A stretch of 64,000 bases of DNA, taken from positions 186,001-250,000 of the forward strand of contig NZ_JAAORB010000001.1 in assembly GCF_011601345.1 (NCBI RefSeq). The letters are read 5' to 3'. The notes beneath the pieces are model-generated. The model was given only the letters and a program-made list of their open reading frames with translations. It made no database searches and was not told the DNA's origin. Both the position numbers and the translations under genes were made by a program. Positions 38,158 to 47,933 of this stretch are shown piece after piece; position 1 is the stretch's first letter, and every line of letters starts with the position of its first letter. This stretch comes from Roseovarius gahaiensis. Its GTDB lineage: Bacteria > Pseudomonadota > Alphaproteobacteria > Rhodobacterales > Rhodobacteraceae.

Positions 38158-38784
38158 TCAGGGTGCGGGCAAGGGGCGATAGGCGCCATTCTCGCCGATC
38201 CCCTCCCACAAGGTGAACTCATCCGCGCATTTGCGGCGCAGTTTTGTTTCGGTCTCGGCGCTCAACGCCAGCGACATGTCGGGCGAGGCATTTTCGCGAC
38301 CCGTGTCGAAGGTCACGCCCAGACGGTCCTGCAGAAACTTGCGCAAGCCGTCTTGATCGTCATAGCGAAACAGATGCGTAACGGCTGTGCCGTTTTTTTG
38401 CGGTTCCAGAAACTTGGCCTGTGATCCGACATTGGCGAAGGGCGGTTTGTCGCCGCGTGTGTAGGCGTCGATGAATTCATCAAATGTCACGTCATGGGTC
38501 GAAGTGCGTTGTCCCTTGGTAAAGGGGCGTCGGCGATAGCGATACCAACTGCCCAACCAATCCACGGGCTCACGCATCACGGCGACAATATCCAAAGGCG
38601 TACCGATGAACTTTTCCAATGCCGGCCGATAGAAGCGGTTATACCGAAACACCGGCGCATGTTTCAGCTCGGGCGGATCGCGGACGACCATCGCCGCATG
38701 GGGGCCAAGCGCTGTCTGATAGGCGGTGGTGCCGGTCTTGGGCACGCAGAGCAGCACAAGTTTTGCCTTTGAGAACAAAAGCAT
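38158..38784 (-). CDS. Sulfotransferase-like protein
   Basis: A 208-residue protein with an N-terminal PAPS-loop-like motif, VPKTGTTAYQTALG at about 14-27, and a second motif VMREPVDWLGSWYRYRR near 70-86 that matches the 3'-phosphate-binding strand of sulfotransferases. Relatives in Rhodobacteraceae are sometimes misnamed gamma-glutamyl kinase; the kinase fold is not supported here. The acceptor substrate is unknown; a cell-surface glycan or lipid is possible. It is convergent with cckA, 18 bases apart, and divergent from recA with about 196 bases between. Confidence 0.75.
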   Translation of the reverse strand: MLLFSKAKLVLLCVPKTGTTAYQTALGPHAAMVVRDPPELKHAPVFRYNRFYRPALEKFIGTPLDIVAVMREPVDWLGSWYRYRRRPFTKGQRTSTHDVTFDEFIDAYTRGDKPPFANVGSQAKFLEPQKNGTAVTHLFRYDDQDGLRKFLQDRLGVTFDTGRENASPDMSLALSAETETKLRRKCADEFTLWEGIGENGAYRPLPAP

Positions 38785-38883
38785 GTCGCACTCGATCCGA
38801 TAACGTTTCGCACTTTGGCGGTCGCCGTAAACTACTTGTTAATCGCTATGGGCAAAAGTGGTGTTGTAAACAATTTTCTTGAA

Positions 38884-38919
38884 ATGTTCTCATTTTGTCT
38901 GCATAGGTAATGAGAACAT
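38884..38919. repeat. Perfect 11-bp dyad overlapping the recA SOS box
   Basis: ATGTTCTCATT (38884-38894) and AATGAGAACAT (38909-38919) are exact inverted repeats separated by 14 bases. The right arm contains the first GAAC of the SOS box; the left arm supplies GTTC in the opposite orientation, followed seven bases later by GTCT, an imperfect second half. This could be a second, weaker LexA contact. Confidence 0.6.
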
Positions 38920-38928
38920 GACGTGAAC
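38914..38928 (+). promoter_or_regulatory. SOS box (LexA operator) of recA
   Basis: GAAC-N7-GAAC matches the LexA operator of the Rhodobacter group (GTTC-N7-GTTC read on the other strand). It lies 52 bases before the recA ATG, where binding would block transcription until DNA damage. Confidence 0.8.
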
Positions 38929-38980
38929 AAACGCAGTGATTGCTGCCCGAAGGCGGGTGTGAAATAAGGGACCGAATTCA

Positions 38981-40060
38981 ATGGCAACGGCAGATCTTTT
39001 GACGATGGACAGCAAAAAAAACGCGGACAAGCAAAAGGCGCTGGACAGTGCCCTTGCACAGATCGAGCGCCAATTTGGCAAGGGCTCGATCATGAAACTG
39101 GGCGGCGACAACCCGATTGCGGATATCGAATCCACGTCGACTGGCTCTTTGGGGTTGGATATCGCGCTTGGGATCGGCGGCATCCCCAAGGGGCGTATCG
39201 TCGAAGTTTATGGCCCCGAAAGCTCGGGGAAAACAACGCTGACGCTGCATTGCGTGGCCGAAGAACAGAAAAAAGGCGGCGTCTGCGCCTTTGTCGATGC
39301 CGAGCATGCGCTGGATCCGATCTATGCCCGCAAGCTGGGGGTTGATCTGGACGAATTGCTGATTTCGCAACCCGACACTGGCGAACAATCGTTGGAGATT
39401 GTCGACACTTTGGTGCGCTCAGGCGCGGTCAGCATGGTGGTGGTCGATTCGGTCGCCGCACTGACGCCGAAATCGGAACTGGAAGGCGATATGGGCGACA
39501 GCAGTGTCGGTGTGCAGGCCCGCCTGATGAGTCAAGCGATGCGCAAGCTGACCGGATCGATCAGCCGCAGCAAATGCACGGTGATTTTCATCAACCAGAT
39601 TCGGATGAAGATTGGCGTCATGTTTGGCAGCCCCGAAACCACCACTGGCGGCAACGCTTTGAAATTCTACAGCTCGGTCCGACTGGACATTCGCCGCATC
39701 GGCTCGGTCAAGGACCGCGACGAGGTGGTTGGCAACCAGACCCGGGTCAAGGTGGTCAAGAACAAGGTGGCGCCGCCCTTCAAGCAGGTTGAATTTGACA
39801 TCATGTATGGCGAAGGCATCTCGAAAACCGGCGAATTGCTGGATTTGGGCGTCAAGGCCGGTGTGGTCGACAAATCGGGAAGCTGGTTCAGCTACGGTGA
39901 CGAGCGCATTGGCCAAGGCCGTGAAAATGCCAAGACTTTCCTGAAAGAAAACACCCGGATCGCGCTTGAGATCGAGGACAAGGTGCGCGCCTCGCACGGG
40001 TTGGAATTCGAGATGCCGCCCGGCACCGCCGAAGGTGGTGACGAGATTGTGGAAAGCTAA
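38981..40060 (+). CDS. recA: Recombinase RecA
   Basis: A 359-residue RecA, which forms filaments on single-stranded DNA, drives homologous recombination and stimulates LexA self-cleavage. Walker [10 protein letters not shown] lies near 78-86, followed by the VDAEHALD and [10 protein letters not shown] segments and the L2-loop region [26 protein letters not shown] (landmark [10 protein letters not shown] near 210). The N-terminus [20 protein letters not shown] is typical for the clade. The leader holds an SOS box, and a strong intrinsic terminator follows the stop, so the gene is monocistronic. Confidence 0.98.
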   Translation: MATADLLTMDSKKNADKQKALDSALAQIERQFGKGSIMKLGGDNPIADIESTSTGSLGLDIALGIGGIPKGRIVEVYGPESSGKTTLTLHCVAEEQKKGGVCAFVDAEHALDPIYARKLGVDLDELLISQPDTGEQSLEIVDTLVRSGAVSMVVVDSVAALTPKSELEGDMGDSSVGVQARLMSQAMRKLTGSISRSKCTVIFINQIRMKIGVMFGSPETTTGGNALKFYSSVRLDIRRIGSVKDRDEVVGNQTRVKVVKNKVAPPFKQVEFDIMYGEGISKTGELLDLGVKAGVVDKSGSWFSYGDERIGQGRENAKTFLKENTRIALEIEDKVRASHGLEFEMPPGTAEGGDEIVES

Positions 40061-40097
40061 ACTGGATCACCACCGCTGATCTTGCAAGAACAGCGAG

Positions 40098-40126
40098 ACC
40101 CGGGTTCGGATGGACCCGGGTTTTTT
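40098..40126 (+). terminator. Intrinsic terminator after recA
   Basis: ACCCGGGT at 40098-40105 and again at 40114-40121 (a self-complementary octamer) form an 8-bp stem with an 8-base loop, followed by a run of T to 40126. It lies 37 bases after the recA stop. Confidence 0.9.
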
Positions 40127-40201
40127 CTTGCTGTGGACACCGCAGTTGGGCGCAGATAAACCGTCGTAACGCTTGGCCACATTGCCCCGAAAGAGATCCA
40201 G

Positions 40202-42865
40202 ATGCCCACGCTGAATGAAATCCGCTCGACCTTTTTGAATTTCTTCGATGAAAACGATCACCGCATCGTCGACAGTAGCCCTTTGGTGCCGCGCAACGAC
40301 CCGACGCTGATGTTCACCAATTCCGGTATGGTGCAGTTCAAGAACCTGTTCACCGGGGTTGAGCATCGCGATTACACCCGCGCGGCGACCAGCCAGAAAT
40401 GCGTGCGCGCAGGCGGCAAGCACAACGATCTCGACAACGTCGGCTACACCGCACGGCATCACACCTTCTTTGAGATGCTGGGGAATTTCAGTTTCGGCGA
40501 TTATTTCAAGCAACAGGCGATCCCCTATTCGTGGGATTTGCTGACCAAGGAATTTGGGCTGAACAAGGACAAGCTGCTGGTCACGGTTTACCATACCGAT
40601 GATGAAGCCGCGAACATCTGGAAGAAATATGCCGGGCTAAGCGACGACCGGATCATTCGAATCGATAGCGACGATAATTTCTGGTCGATGGGCGCAACCG
40701 GCCCCTGCGGCCCCTGCACCGAGATTTTCTATGATCATGGCCCGGACATCTGGGGCGGCCCTCCGGGCAGTGCGGATGAGGATGGCGACCGTTTCATTGA
40801 GATCTGGAACCTTGTTTTCATGCAGAACGAACGGTTCGAAGATGGCAGCATGCGGGCGCTTGACATGCAGTCGATCGACACCGGCATGGGGCTGGAACGC
40901 ATCGGCGCCTTGTTGCAAGGCAAGCACGACAATTACGACACCGACCTGATGCGCGCGTTGATCGAAGCCAGCGCCAACCTGACCAACAGCGACCCGGATG
41001 GCAAAGGCAATGTGCATCACCGGGTGATCGCCGATCACCTGCGCTCCACGTCGTTTCTGATCGCGGATGGTGTCATGCCTTCAAACGAGGGACGGGGCTA
41101 TGTGCTGCGCCGGATCATGCGCCGCGCGATGCGGCATGCGCATTTGTTGGGCGCGCAAGATCCGGTGATGTATCGCCTTGTGCCCGCGTTGGTGACGCAG
41201 ATGGGGCAGGCCTATCCCGAATTGGGCCGCGCGCAGGCGTTGATCGAAGAAACGCTCAAGCTGGAAGAAACCCGGTTCCGCCAGACGCTTGAGCGCGGCT
41301 TGCGCTTGTTGGACGACGCCTTGGGCAAGCTGCCCGATGGCGCGCCGCTGCCGGGTGAGACCGCGTTCAAGCTATACGATACCTACGGGTTCCCGCTGGA
41401 CCTGACCCAAGACGCCCTGCGCGAGCAAGGGCGCGGCGTGGATGTGGCAGGGTTTGACGCCGCCATGGCCGAGCAGAAGGCCAAGGCGCGGGCCGCGTGG
41501 TCCGGATCAGGGGAAACGGCGGATGCCTCGATCTGGTTCGATATTGCCGAAGACACCGGAACTACCGATTTTCTGGGCTACGACACCGAGGTGGCCGAGG
41601 GGCAGATCACCGGGCTGGTGCAAGATGGTAAATCTGTGGATAAGGCCAACAAGGGCCAGGACGTGCAGATTGTGTTGAACCAAACCCCGTTCTACGCCGA
41701 ATCAGGCGGACAGGTGGGCGATACCGGCCTTCTGAAAACCGACACCGGAACAGCGCAGATCAGCGACACGCGCAAAGTGGCCGGGGTGTTTATCCATGTG
41801 GCCCAAGTGACCGACGGTGAGATCGAAAGCGGATCTGCCGCGCAGCTTGAGGTGGAGCACAGCCGCCGCAGCGCCATCCGCGCCAACCATTCGGCCACGC
41901 ACCTGCTGCACGAGGCGCTGCGCGAGGCGCTTGGCGATCACGTGGCGCAGCGCGGCAGCCTGAACGCGCCCGACCGTCTGCGGTTTGATTTCAACCATGC
42001 CAAGGCCTTGACCGCCGAAGAACTGGCCCGCGTCGAGGCGGAGGTGAACGCCTATATCCGCCAGAACGAGCCGGTCGAGACCCGGATTATGACGCCGGAT
42101 GATGCGCGCGAATTGGGCGCGCAGGCGCTGTTCGGCGAGAAATACGGCGACGAAGTGCGCGTTGTGTCGATGGGCAAGCAGGACGGCTCGGGCAAGGGGC
42201 TGGATGCGCGGACCTACTCGATCGAATTGTGTGGAGGCACCCATGTGCGCCAGACCGGCGATATCGGGGCCTTTGTGGTGACGGCTGATCAGGCCTCAAG
42301 CGCGGGGGTGCGCCGGATCGAGGCGCTGACCGGCGAAGCCGCGATGGCCTATCTAAGTGCACAGGCGCAGCGCGTCGATACGCTGGCCGCCGAGTTGAAA
42401 ACCCGGCCCGAGGATCTGGTGGATCGCGTAAAGTCGCTCATGGACGAGCGCCGCGCGCTGAGCAACGAAGTGGCACAGCTGCGCCGCGAGCTGGCGATGG
42501 CCGGTGGTGCCGGGCAGGGCGATGGCCCACAGGCCAAAGAGGTGGGCGGCATTCCATTCATGGCGCAGGTGCTCAGCGGTGTGTCGGGCAAGGATTTGCC
42601 TGCACTGATCGACGAGCACAAGGCGCGGCTTGGATCGGGTGCAGTGTTGCTGATCGCCGATGCCGATGGCAAGGCCGCGGTGGCCGCCGGTGTGACCAAG
42701 GATTTGACCGACAAAGTATCGGCGGTTGATCTGGTCAAGGCGGCTGTGCCCGAACTGGGCGGCAAGGGGGGCGGCGGCCGCCCCGACATGGCGCAGGGCG
42801 GCGGCAAGGATGCCGGAAACGCCGACGCCGCGATCAAAGCCGCCGAAGCCGTATTGGAAGGATAA
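40202..42865 (+). CDS. alaS: Alanyl-tRNA synthetase
   Basis: An 887-residue class II synthetase that charges tRNA-Ala. The N-terminal catalytic core starts [23 protein letters not shown]; motif 2 lies in [19 protein letters not shown]. The editing domain keeps its zinc ligands, [11 protein letters not shown] (near 561) and [13 protein letters not shown] (near 677). The glycine-rich C-terminal end [15 protein letters not shown] is typical of the C-Ala domain. It is preceded by the recA terminator and followed after 3 bases by a DUF1330 gene. Confidence 0.97.
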   Translation: MPTLNEIRSTFLNFFDENDHRIVDSSPLVPRNDPTLMFTNSGMVQFKNLFTGVEHRDYTRAATSQKCVRAGGKHNDLDNVGYTARHHTFFEMLGNFSFGDYFKQQAIPYSWDLLTKEFGLNKDKLLVTVYHTDDEAANIWKKYAGLSDDRIIRIDSDDNFWSMGATGPCGPCTEIFYDHGPDIWGGPPGSADEDGDRFIEIWNLVFMQNERFEDGSMRALDMQSIDTGMGLERIGALLQGKHDNYDTDLMRALIEASANLTNSDPDGKGNVHHRVIADHLRSTSFLIADGVMPSNEGRGYVLRRIMRRAMRHAHLLGAQDPVMYRLVPALVTQMGQAYPELGRAQALIEETLKLEETRFRQTLERGLRLLDDALGKLPDGAPLPGETAFKLYDTYGFPLDLTQDALREQGRGVDVAGFDAAMAEQKAKARAAWSGSGETADASIWFDIAEDTGTTDFLGYDTEVAEGQITGLVQDGKSVDKANKGQDVQIVLNQTPFYAESGGQVGDTGLLKTDTGTAQISDTRKVAGVFIHVAQVTDGEIESGSAAQLEVEHSRRSAIRANHSATHLLHEALREALGDHVAQRGSLNAPDRLRFDFNHAKALTAEELARVEAEVNAYIRQNEPVETRIMTPDDARELGAQALFGEKYGDEVRVVSMGKQDGSGKGLDARTYSIELCGGTHVRQTGDIGAFVVTADQASSAGVRRIEALTGEAAMAYLSAQAQRVDTLAAELKTRPEDLVDRVKSLMDERRALSNEVAQLRRELAMAGGAGQGDGPQAKEVGGIPFMAQVLSGVSGKDLPALIDEHKARLGSGAVLLIADADGKAAVAAGVTKDLTDKVSAVDLVKAAVPELGGKGGGGRPDMAQGGGKDAGNADAAIKAAEAVLEG

Positions 42866-42868
42866 GAG

Positions 42869-43159
42869 ATGTCTGCACTTTGGATTGCCCATGTGACTGT
42901 CACCGACGAAGAGGCTTATGGCAAATATGCCAAGCTGGCCGGGCCCGCAATTGCCAAGCATGGCGGTAAGTTCATCGCGCGCGGTGGCCGTTATGTGCAG
43001 TTGGAGGGCAAGGACCGTCCGCGCAATGTGGTGGCCCGGTTTCCCAGTGTCGAGGCCGCTGAAACCTGCTATCACAGCGCCGACTACCAAGAGGCGTTGA
43101 GCCATGCGCGCGGCGCGTCCGAGCGCGAGTTGCTGATCGTCGAGGTCACCGAAGAATAA
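42869..43159 (+). CDS. DUF1330 family protein
   Basis: A 96-residue protein of the dimeric alpha/beta-barrel fold. The start MSALWIAHVTVTDEEAYGKYAKLAGPAIAKHGGKF (landmark AYGKYAKLAGPAIAKHGG) and the end ASERELLIVEV are typical for DUF1330. No catalytic function is established for the family. The gene starts 3 bases after alaS and is probably co-transcribed; a link with alanine metabolism is not evident. A secreted phosphatase-like gene follows after 54 bases. Confidence 0.88.
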   Translation: MSALWIAHVTVTDEEAYGKYAKLAGPAIAKHGGKFIARGGRYVQLEGKDRPRNVVARFPSVEAAETCYHSADYQEALSHARGASERELLIVEVTEE

Positions 43160-43213
43160 TTGGCCGATTGGCGCAATTGCCCTAACATTCTGTTCACAGC
43201 AGGAGGGTGGACA

Positions 43214-43762
43214 ATGCGTTTTATAGTGGCGGTTTTGATTGTGCTCTGGCCCGCGTGGGCGGCGGCGCAGGATTTTTCATCGCTCAAGCAGCCCGGCGTT
43301 GTGGCCTTGATGCGGCATGCCTTGGCCCCCGGCACGGGTGACCCGGCCAATTTCGATGTGAACGATTGCAGCACGCAGCGTAATCTGGGGGATCGCGGGC
43401 GCGCACAGGCGCGCCAGATCGGTCAGATGATGCGGGCGGCGGGGGTTCAGTTCGATGCGGTCTGGAGCAGCCAATGGTGCCGCTCGAAAGACACGGCAAC
43501 CCTTCTGGACATGGGAGAGGTGGTCGAGGTGCCGTCGATCAACTCATTCTTTGCAGGGCGCGGGGACCGCGCGGCGCAGACGCAAGCCGCGCTTGAATTG
43601 ATCGCATCGCAGCCCAAAGAGGCCCGGCTGCTGTTGGTGTCGCATTTCGTGAATATCAACGCGCTGAGCGGTGAAGGCCCACGATCAGGTGAGATCGTGG
43701 TGACCCGCCGCGACGAGCGCGGCGGGCTTGAGGTGATCGACCGGATCGAAATCGCGCCTTAG
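43214..43762 (+). CDS. Secreted histidine phosphatase family protein
   Basis: A 182-residue protein with a signal peptide of about 18 residues (MRFIVAVLIVLWPAWAAA, cleavage before QD). The histidine phosphatase motif is R34-H35 in ALMRHALAPG, with a second catalytic histidine in LLLVSHFVNINAL near 157. It is therefore a predicted periplasmic branch-2-like phosphatase or SixA-like protein. ATG 43214 has CAGGAGGG upstream; an extension to 43160 was rejected because it would lose the signal. Its stop overlaps the convergent typA stop by 4 bases. Confidence 0.85.
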   Translation: MRFIVAVLIVLWPAWAAAQDFSSLKQPGVVALMRHALAPGTGDPANFDVNDCSTQRNLGDRGRAQARQIGQMMRAAGVQFDAVWSSQWCRSKDTATLLDMGEVVEVPSINSFFAGRGDRAAQTQAALELIASQPKEARLLLVSHFVNINALSGEGPRSGEIVVTRRDERGGLEVIDRIEIAP

Positions 43763-45579
43763 GCGGTTTTCGCCGCGCGTTTGCGTTCATGCGGGTCAAG
43801 GTGGCGCTTGCGCAGACGGATGGCGTTTGGCGTCACTTCGACCAATTCGTCATCGTCGATATAGGCAATCGCCTCTTCAAGGCTGAGGGTGACAGGCGTG
43901 GTCAGCCGCACGGCCTCGTCCGTGCCCGAGGCACGCACGTTGGTCAGCTTTTTGCCCTTGAGCGGGTTCACCTCAAGGTCATTTTCTCGGCTGTGTTCGC
44001 CGATGATCATGCCTTGATACACTTTTTCTTGTGCGCCGATGAACATTTTGCCGCGGTCTTCAAGGTTCCACAGGGCAAAGGCGACCGATTCACCGTTTTC
44101 CATGGAAATCAGAACGCCCGCGCGACGGCCCGGAATCGGGCCTTTATGCGGGGCCCAGCCGTGGAACACGCGGTTCAGAACGCCTGTGCCGCGGGTGTCT
44201 GTCAGAAATTCACCCTGATAGCCGATCAAGCCGCGCGACGGGATATGCGCGATGATTCGGGTTTTGCTGGCACCGGCTGGTTTCATCTCGGTCAAATCGC
44301 CTTTGCGAGCGCCGGTCAGTTTTTCGATCACCGCCCCCGAATAGTCATCATCGACGTCGATGGTCACCTCTTCGATGGGTTCCAGTCGCTTGCCGTTTTC
44401 ATCTTCGCGCATCAGAACGCGGGGGCGTGAAATCGACAGCTCGAACCCTTCGCGGCGCATGTTTTCGATCAAAACGCCCATCTGCAATTCGCCACGGCCC
44501 GCCACTTCAAAGGCTTCGCCGCCGGGCGTGTCGCTGACGCGGATCGCGACATTGACTTCGGCCTCTTTCATCAGGCGGTCGCGGATGACGCGGCTTTGCA
44601 CCTTCTTGCCGTCCCGGCCCGCCAGCGGGCTGTCGTTGATCCCGAAGGTGACCGAGATGGTCGGCGGGTCAATCGGTTGGGCTTCCAGCGGTTCTTCTAC
44701 CGCCAAGGCGCAGATCGTGTCGGCCACGGTGGCCTTGGCCATGCCTGCGATGCTGACGATATCCCCGGCCACGGCCTCGTCGATATCCTGCTGGCCAAGG
44801 CCGCGGAAGGCGCGAATCTTGGTGACGCGGAATTGCTCGATTTTCTGGCCGATGCGGGTGAGGGCCTGAACGGTCTGGCCCACCTTGAGGCGGCCGGATT
44901 CAACCCGACCGGTCAGGATACGGCCCACAAAGGGATCGGCGCTGAGGGTGGTGGCCAGCATACGGAAGTCTTCATCGGCATGCGCCTGCTGGCGCGGGGC
45001 GGGCACGTGGTTGACGATCAGATCGAACAGCGCCGACAAGTCTTTGCGCGGTCCGTCCAGCTCGTGATCGGCCCAGCCCGAGCGGCCCGAGGCGTACATA
45101 TGCGGGAAATCCAACTGATCGTCATTCGCGCCAAGGCTGGCAAACAGATCAAAGCATTCATCCAAAGCGCGGTCAGGCTCGGCGTCGGGTTTATCGACCT
45201 TGTTGAGCACCACAATCGGACGCAGCCCAAGGGCCAACGCCTTGGAGGTCACGAATTTGGTCTGCGGCATCGGGCCTTCGGCGGCATCGACCAGCAAGAC
45301 AACGCCATCGACCATCGACAGGATGCGCTCGACCTCACCGCCGAAATCGGCGTGGCCGGGGGTATCGACGATGTTGATCCGGGTGGTTTTCCATTCGACG
45401 CTGGTGGCTTTGGCTAGGATGGTGATCCCGCGTTCGCGTTCCAGATCGTTGGAATCCATGGCGCGTTCATCGACGGCCTGATTGGCGCGGAAGGCACCGG
45501 ATTGTTTCAGAAGTTCGTCAACCAGTGTTGTTTTGCCGTGGTCGACGTGGGCGATGATCGCAATATTGCGCATGTCCAT
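43759..45579 (-). CDS. typA: Ribosome-associated GTPase TypA/BipA
   Basis: A 606-residue translational GTPase that assists 50S assembly and stress adaptation. The G1 motif AHVDHGKTT starts at about 10, G3 [11 protein letters not shown] near 75, and G4 [10 protein letters not shown] near 130. Domains II, III, V and the BipA-specific C-terminal domain follow ([19 protein letters not shown] near 415). The start [10 protein letters not shown] has AGGACC upstream. It overlaps the stop of the convergent phosphatase gene, and 77 bases separate it from the FemAB-like gene upstream on the same strand. Confidence 0.97.
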   Translation of the reverse strand: MDMRNIAIIAHVDHGKTTLVDELLKQSGAFRANQAVDERAMDSNDLERERGITILAKATSVEWKTTRINIVDTPGHADFGGEVERILSMVDGVVLLVDAAEGPMPQTKFVTSKALALGLRPIVVLNKVDKPDAEPDRALDECFDLFASLGANDDQLDFPHMYASGRSGWADHELDGPRKDLSALFDLIVNHVPAPRQQAHADEDFRMLATTLSADPFVGRILTGRVESGRLKVGQTVQALTRIGQKIEQFRVTKIRAFRGLGQQDIDEAVAGDIVSIAGMAKATVADTICALAVEEPLEAQPIDPPTISVTFGINDSPLAGRDGKKVQSRVIRDRLMKEAEVNVAIRVSDTPGGEAFEVAGRGELQMGVLIENMRREGFELSISRPRVLMREDENGKRLEPIEEVTIDVDDDYSGAVIEKLTGARKGDLTEMKPAGASKTRIIAHIPSRGLIGYQGEFLTDTRGTGVLNRVFHGWAPHKGPIPGRRAGVLISMENGESVAFALWNLEDRGKMFIGAQEKVYQGMIIGEHSRENDLEVNPLKGKKLTNVRASGTDEAVRLTTPVTLSLEEAIAYIDDDELVEVTPNAIRLRKRHLDPHERKRAAKTA

Positions 45580-45656
45580 ATGCGGAAGGTCCTCGTGTTT
45601 GTCGCCTGCCGCCTATACCGGCAACGCCCAAATGACCAGAGGCAAAGCGGCACAGC

Positions 45657-46562
45657 CTAAAGGCGCAGGCGGATCATGGTGGGGCCAAGCGGGCGGATAT
45701 GGGCCCCGGTGCCGATCTTGAACCGGGCCAGACCGCGGGTGGTGTGGGTGTCGACGGCCCCAAGGTCAAGCCGGATGATGCCGCGGGCAGAGCACGCATT
45801 GGCAGCATACCACAGCAGCAGGTGATGGGCCATAAGGCTGCGGCCTTGGGCGCTGGTCCAGCCGATGTGGTAGCTGGCCGAGGGCGGATGATCCAGCACC
45901 ATCATGAACGCGACCGTCTGGCCGTCGTGCTGTGCCAGATAGATGAGCGCGGCATCCGGGGCCGTGGCCGCCCATGCGTGGGTGAAGGCCGCAGGTAAGG
46001 CGGCGTAGCGGCGTGCCCGGCGTTGCGCCTGTTCGTGCTGCAAGAGCCGGGTATCGCGGGCCGCGTCAAAGGCACGGCTGCTGATGCGCAACGCCCCGGT
46101 GTCGGCATGGTCCAGCGCGCGCCGCAGGCGGTTGCGCCATTTGCCGTGTTGCGCCGCAAGGCGTTTGTTTTCCGGCTGGGTCAGATCCAGTTCGGCCACG
46201 TGTGGCGGTGTGACCAGCGCGCGATACCCAAGCGCGCGCAGCATATCGGCGTCGCGTTGGGTGTCGGGACTGGCCAGCCATTGACCGCGACAGGCCCCGT
46301 GAAGCGCTTCAACAGCCGCACGGTGGTGCGCGCTATCGGTCCTTGCGGCCCACAAAGGCCCGCGCGGCAGCCAGTTCAGGCGCAGCGGCCCGAGGCAACG
46401 CGTGACGATCTGGGTTTGCCCGATGATCCGGTCGGCATCATAAAAAGCAAGGCGTTGCACCGTTGCGCCGATCGCCGATAGGGCGGATGCGTAGCGCGGG
46501 TGTTGTTGTAGCGCGCAAGGCGCCGGCGGCGGCAGGTCAGGCGGGCAGGGGATGCATCTCAT
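45657..46562 (-). CDS. FemAB-like GNAT-fold protein
   Basis: A 301-residue protein with two GNAT-like halves. The C-terminal pattern LDLGAVDTHTTRGLARFKIGTG, as in aminoacyl-tRNA-dependent FemAB ligases, and the central YLAQHDGQTVAFMMVLDH support a FemAB/BioF2-like acyltransferase. The arginine-rich N-terminus has no signal peptide. Cytosolic amino-acyl or acyl transfer to a cell-wall precursor or small molecule is possible; the substrate is not known. It is upstream of typA and divergent from a small membrane protein gene. Confidence 0.65.
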   Translation of the reverse strand: MRCIPCPPDLPPPAPCALQQHPRYASALSAIGATVQRLAFYDADRIIGQTQIVTRCLGPLRLNWLPRGPLWAARTDSAHHRAAVEALHGACRGQWLASPDTQRDADMLRALGYRALVTPPHVAELDLTQPENKRLAAQHGKWRNRLRRALDHADTGALRISSRAFDAARDTRLLQHEQAQRRARRYAALPAAFTHAWAATAPDAALIYLAQHDGQTVAFMMVLDHPPSASYHIGWTSAQGRSLMAHHLLLWYAANACSARGIIRLDLGAVDTHTTRGLARFKIGTGAHIRPLGPTMIRLRL

Positions 46563-46608
46563 AGCCTGTATTAACCGGATGACAACCTAATGCGGGGTTA
46601 ATGGTGGT

Positions 46609-46752
46609 ATGAGCAAGAAGCACAAACAGGTCATGGGCATCGACGCGGCCCCGCCACGGCCAACCGTCTTGGCGGCGTTTTTGTTGGCGGTGTTGGTCTC
46701 GGTGCCGGTTGGTGGTGCGTTGTGGCTGCTAGAGTGGCTGGGCGCGATATAA
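46609..46752 (+). CDS. Small single-helix membrane protein, unrecognised
   Basis: A 47-residue frame, MSKKHKQVMGIDAAPPRPTV followed by a hydrophobic helix to about residue 45 and stop TAA. The N-terminus is positively charged, so it should face the cytosol. Third codon positions are GC-rich, as in the genes around. The ribosome site is weak. It is divergent from the FemAB-like gene and runs towards ssb. I do not recognise the family; a real conserved mini-protein is likely but unproven. Confidence 0.5.
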   Translation: MSKKHKQVMGIDAAPPRPTVLAAFLLAVLVSVPVGGALWLLEWLGAI

Positions 46753-46889
46753 AAAAGGCCGCCCAATCGCCAGCCCTTTGCATTAAATGATGCACATGAG
46801 AACACGCAGTGGGCTCAGAGCGCAATGATTGTTCAAAGCCAAGACAGGCCGTTTGTTCTTAGCCCGGCACGGAATCAAGGCCGCAGGCC

Positions 46890-47029
46890 GCCGTGCATCG
46901 CCAGACCGTCCCGCGGGCTGGTGATTTGGCTGCCGCAAGCGCGCACCTTTGAGAGCGGAAGTGTTTGGCTGGCATAAAGCGCCCCGAAATTCCGTCAGAT
47001 CACCATCCCACGGTCTGGCGATGCACGGC
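46890..47029. repeat. 140-base element with 20-bp perfect inverted repeats
   Basis: GCCGTGCATCGCCAGACCGT at 46890-46909 recurs as its exact complement at 47010-47029. After a 5-base insertion the pairing continues inwards (GGGCTGGTGATTTG against GGGATGGTGATCTG, 12 of 14), giving about 34 paired bases around a loop of some 70. No target-site duplication is obvious. It could be a MITE-like insertion, a dispersed intergenic repeat, or a transcribed hairpin. Confidence 0.7.
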
Positions 47030-47163
47030 TTAGCAAAAGGCGGCAATGTCCCGCACAGCCGACATCAAACGCATTCAGATCCCGAAGAAATCTTCGCGAG
47101 CCGGATTCTTGTCATCATGTTGTCCTGAAGGGCGCTCAGCTCCGCGCTGGAGCATGTATTGCA

Positions 47164-47188
47164 AAGGCCGCCCAATCGGGGCGGCCTT
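47164..47188 (-). terminator. Hairpin terminator after ssb
   Basis: AAGGCCGCCC (47164-47173) and GGGCGGCCTT (47179-47188) form a perfect 10-bp stem with loop AATCG, 24 bases past the ssb stop. The T run on the minus strand is short (CCTTTGC), so strength is moderate. Confidence 0.7.
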
Positions 47189-47211
47189 CGATCTGGCATG
47201 ATCCGGTCTGA

Positions 47212-47739
47212 TCAGAACGGGATTTCGTCGTCGATATCGCGCGACGGACCGCCGGAGGGGCCGCCCTGTGGCCCGCTTTCCCCGCTGCCGCCACCGTAAT
47301 CGCCACCATAGCTGCCCTGATCGCCGCCGCCGTAACCGCCGCCCGACTGGCCGCCGCCATAGCCGCCCCCGCTGCCGCCACCACCATCACGGCTGTCGAG
47401 GAAGGTCATTTCACCGGCATAGGGGCGCAAAACGACCTCGGTCGAGTACCGATCCTGCCCGGACTGATCTTGCCACTTGCGGGTTTCCAGCTTGCCTTCG
47501 ATATACACCTTGGAGCCTTTGCGCAGGTATTGCTCGGCCAGACGCACAAGCGCCTCGTTGAAGATGGCGACGGTATGCCATTCGGTGCGTTCGCGGCGTT
47601 CGCCGGTGTTGCGATCTTTCCAGTTTTCCGACGTGGCGATGCGCAGATTGCAGACTTTGCCGCCGTTCTGGAATGTCCGAACCTCGGGGTCGCGGCCCAG
47701 ATTTCCGATGATAATTACCTTGTTCACTGAGCCGGCCAT
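47212..47739 (-). CDS. ssb: Single-stranded DNA-binding protein
   Basis: A 175-residue SSB. Residues 1-112 form the OB-fold domain ([21 protein letters not shown], then [19 protein letters not shown]). Residues about 117-165 are a glycine-rich disordered linker of GGGYGGG-type repeats, and the C-terminal acidic tip DIDDEIPF recruits replication and repair partners. The ATG follows AAGGAGG. No uvrA gene is adjacent and no GAAC-N7-GAAC operator was found upstream, so SOS control is not evident. Confidence 0.97.
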   Translation of the reverse strand: MAGSVNKVIIIGNLGRDPEVRTFQNGGKVCNLRIATSENWKDRNTGERRERTEWHTVAIFNEALVRLAEQYLRKGSKVYIEGKLETRKWQDQSGQDRYSTEVVLRPYAGEMTFLDSRDGGGGSGGGYGGGQSGGGYGGGDQGSYGGDYGGGSGESGPQGGPSGGPSRDIDDEIPF

Positions 47740-47933
47740 CGCGGACCTCCTTGCAGATGTCGTGGTGTTTGTTGCTATCGGGGTTTACACCATCGCATGC
47801 GCCTGAAGGAAAGGTTAAAATGAATGGAAAATCCCGTGTAACCCGCGCGGCGCGGCGTTTTGTCGACAGTTGAACTGGAATTTCGTTAAATTTTATGTAT
47901 ATTGCGCGCAAAAGCATCGGGGACAGTTTGCTC

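Larger units (their letters stand above)
46753..47211. other. Non-coding stretch of 459 bases between the mini-protein gene and ssb
   Basis: No frame here looks coding; a minus-strand frame at 46783-47046 has no family resemblance and spans the inverted repeat. The stretch holds a long imperfect inverted repeat (46890-47029), a 16-base direct repeat AAAGGCCGCCCAATCG at 46754-46769 and 47163-47178, and the ssb terminator. It may contain a small mobile element or a structured RNA. Confidence 0.6.

Noticed and set aside
46783-47046. Minus-strand open frame of 87 codons in the gap before ssb
   Set aside because: It spans the inverted-repeat element and has no ribosome site or recognisable fold; better explained as non-coding repeat.
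47230-47395. Short tandem GGC-rich repeats that look like a repeat array
   Set aside because: They encode the glycine-rich linker of SSB in frame; no CRISPR-like repeat and spacer pattern is present.
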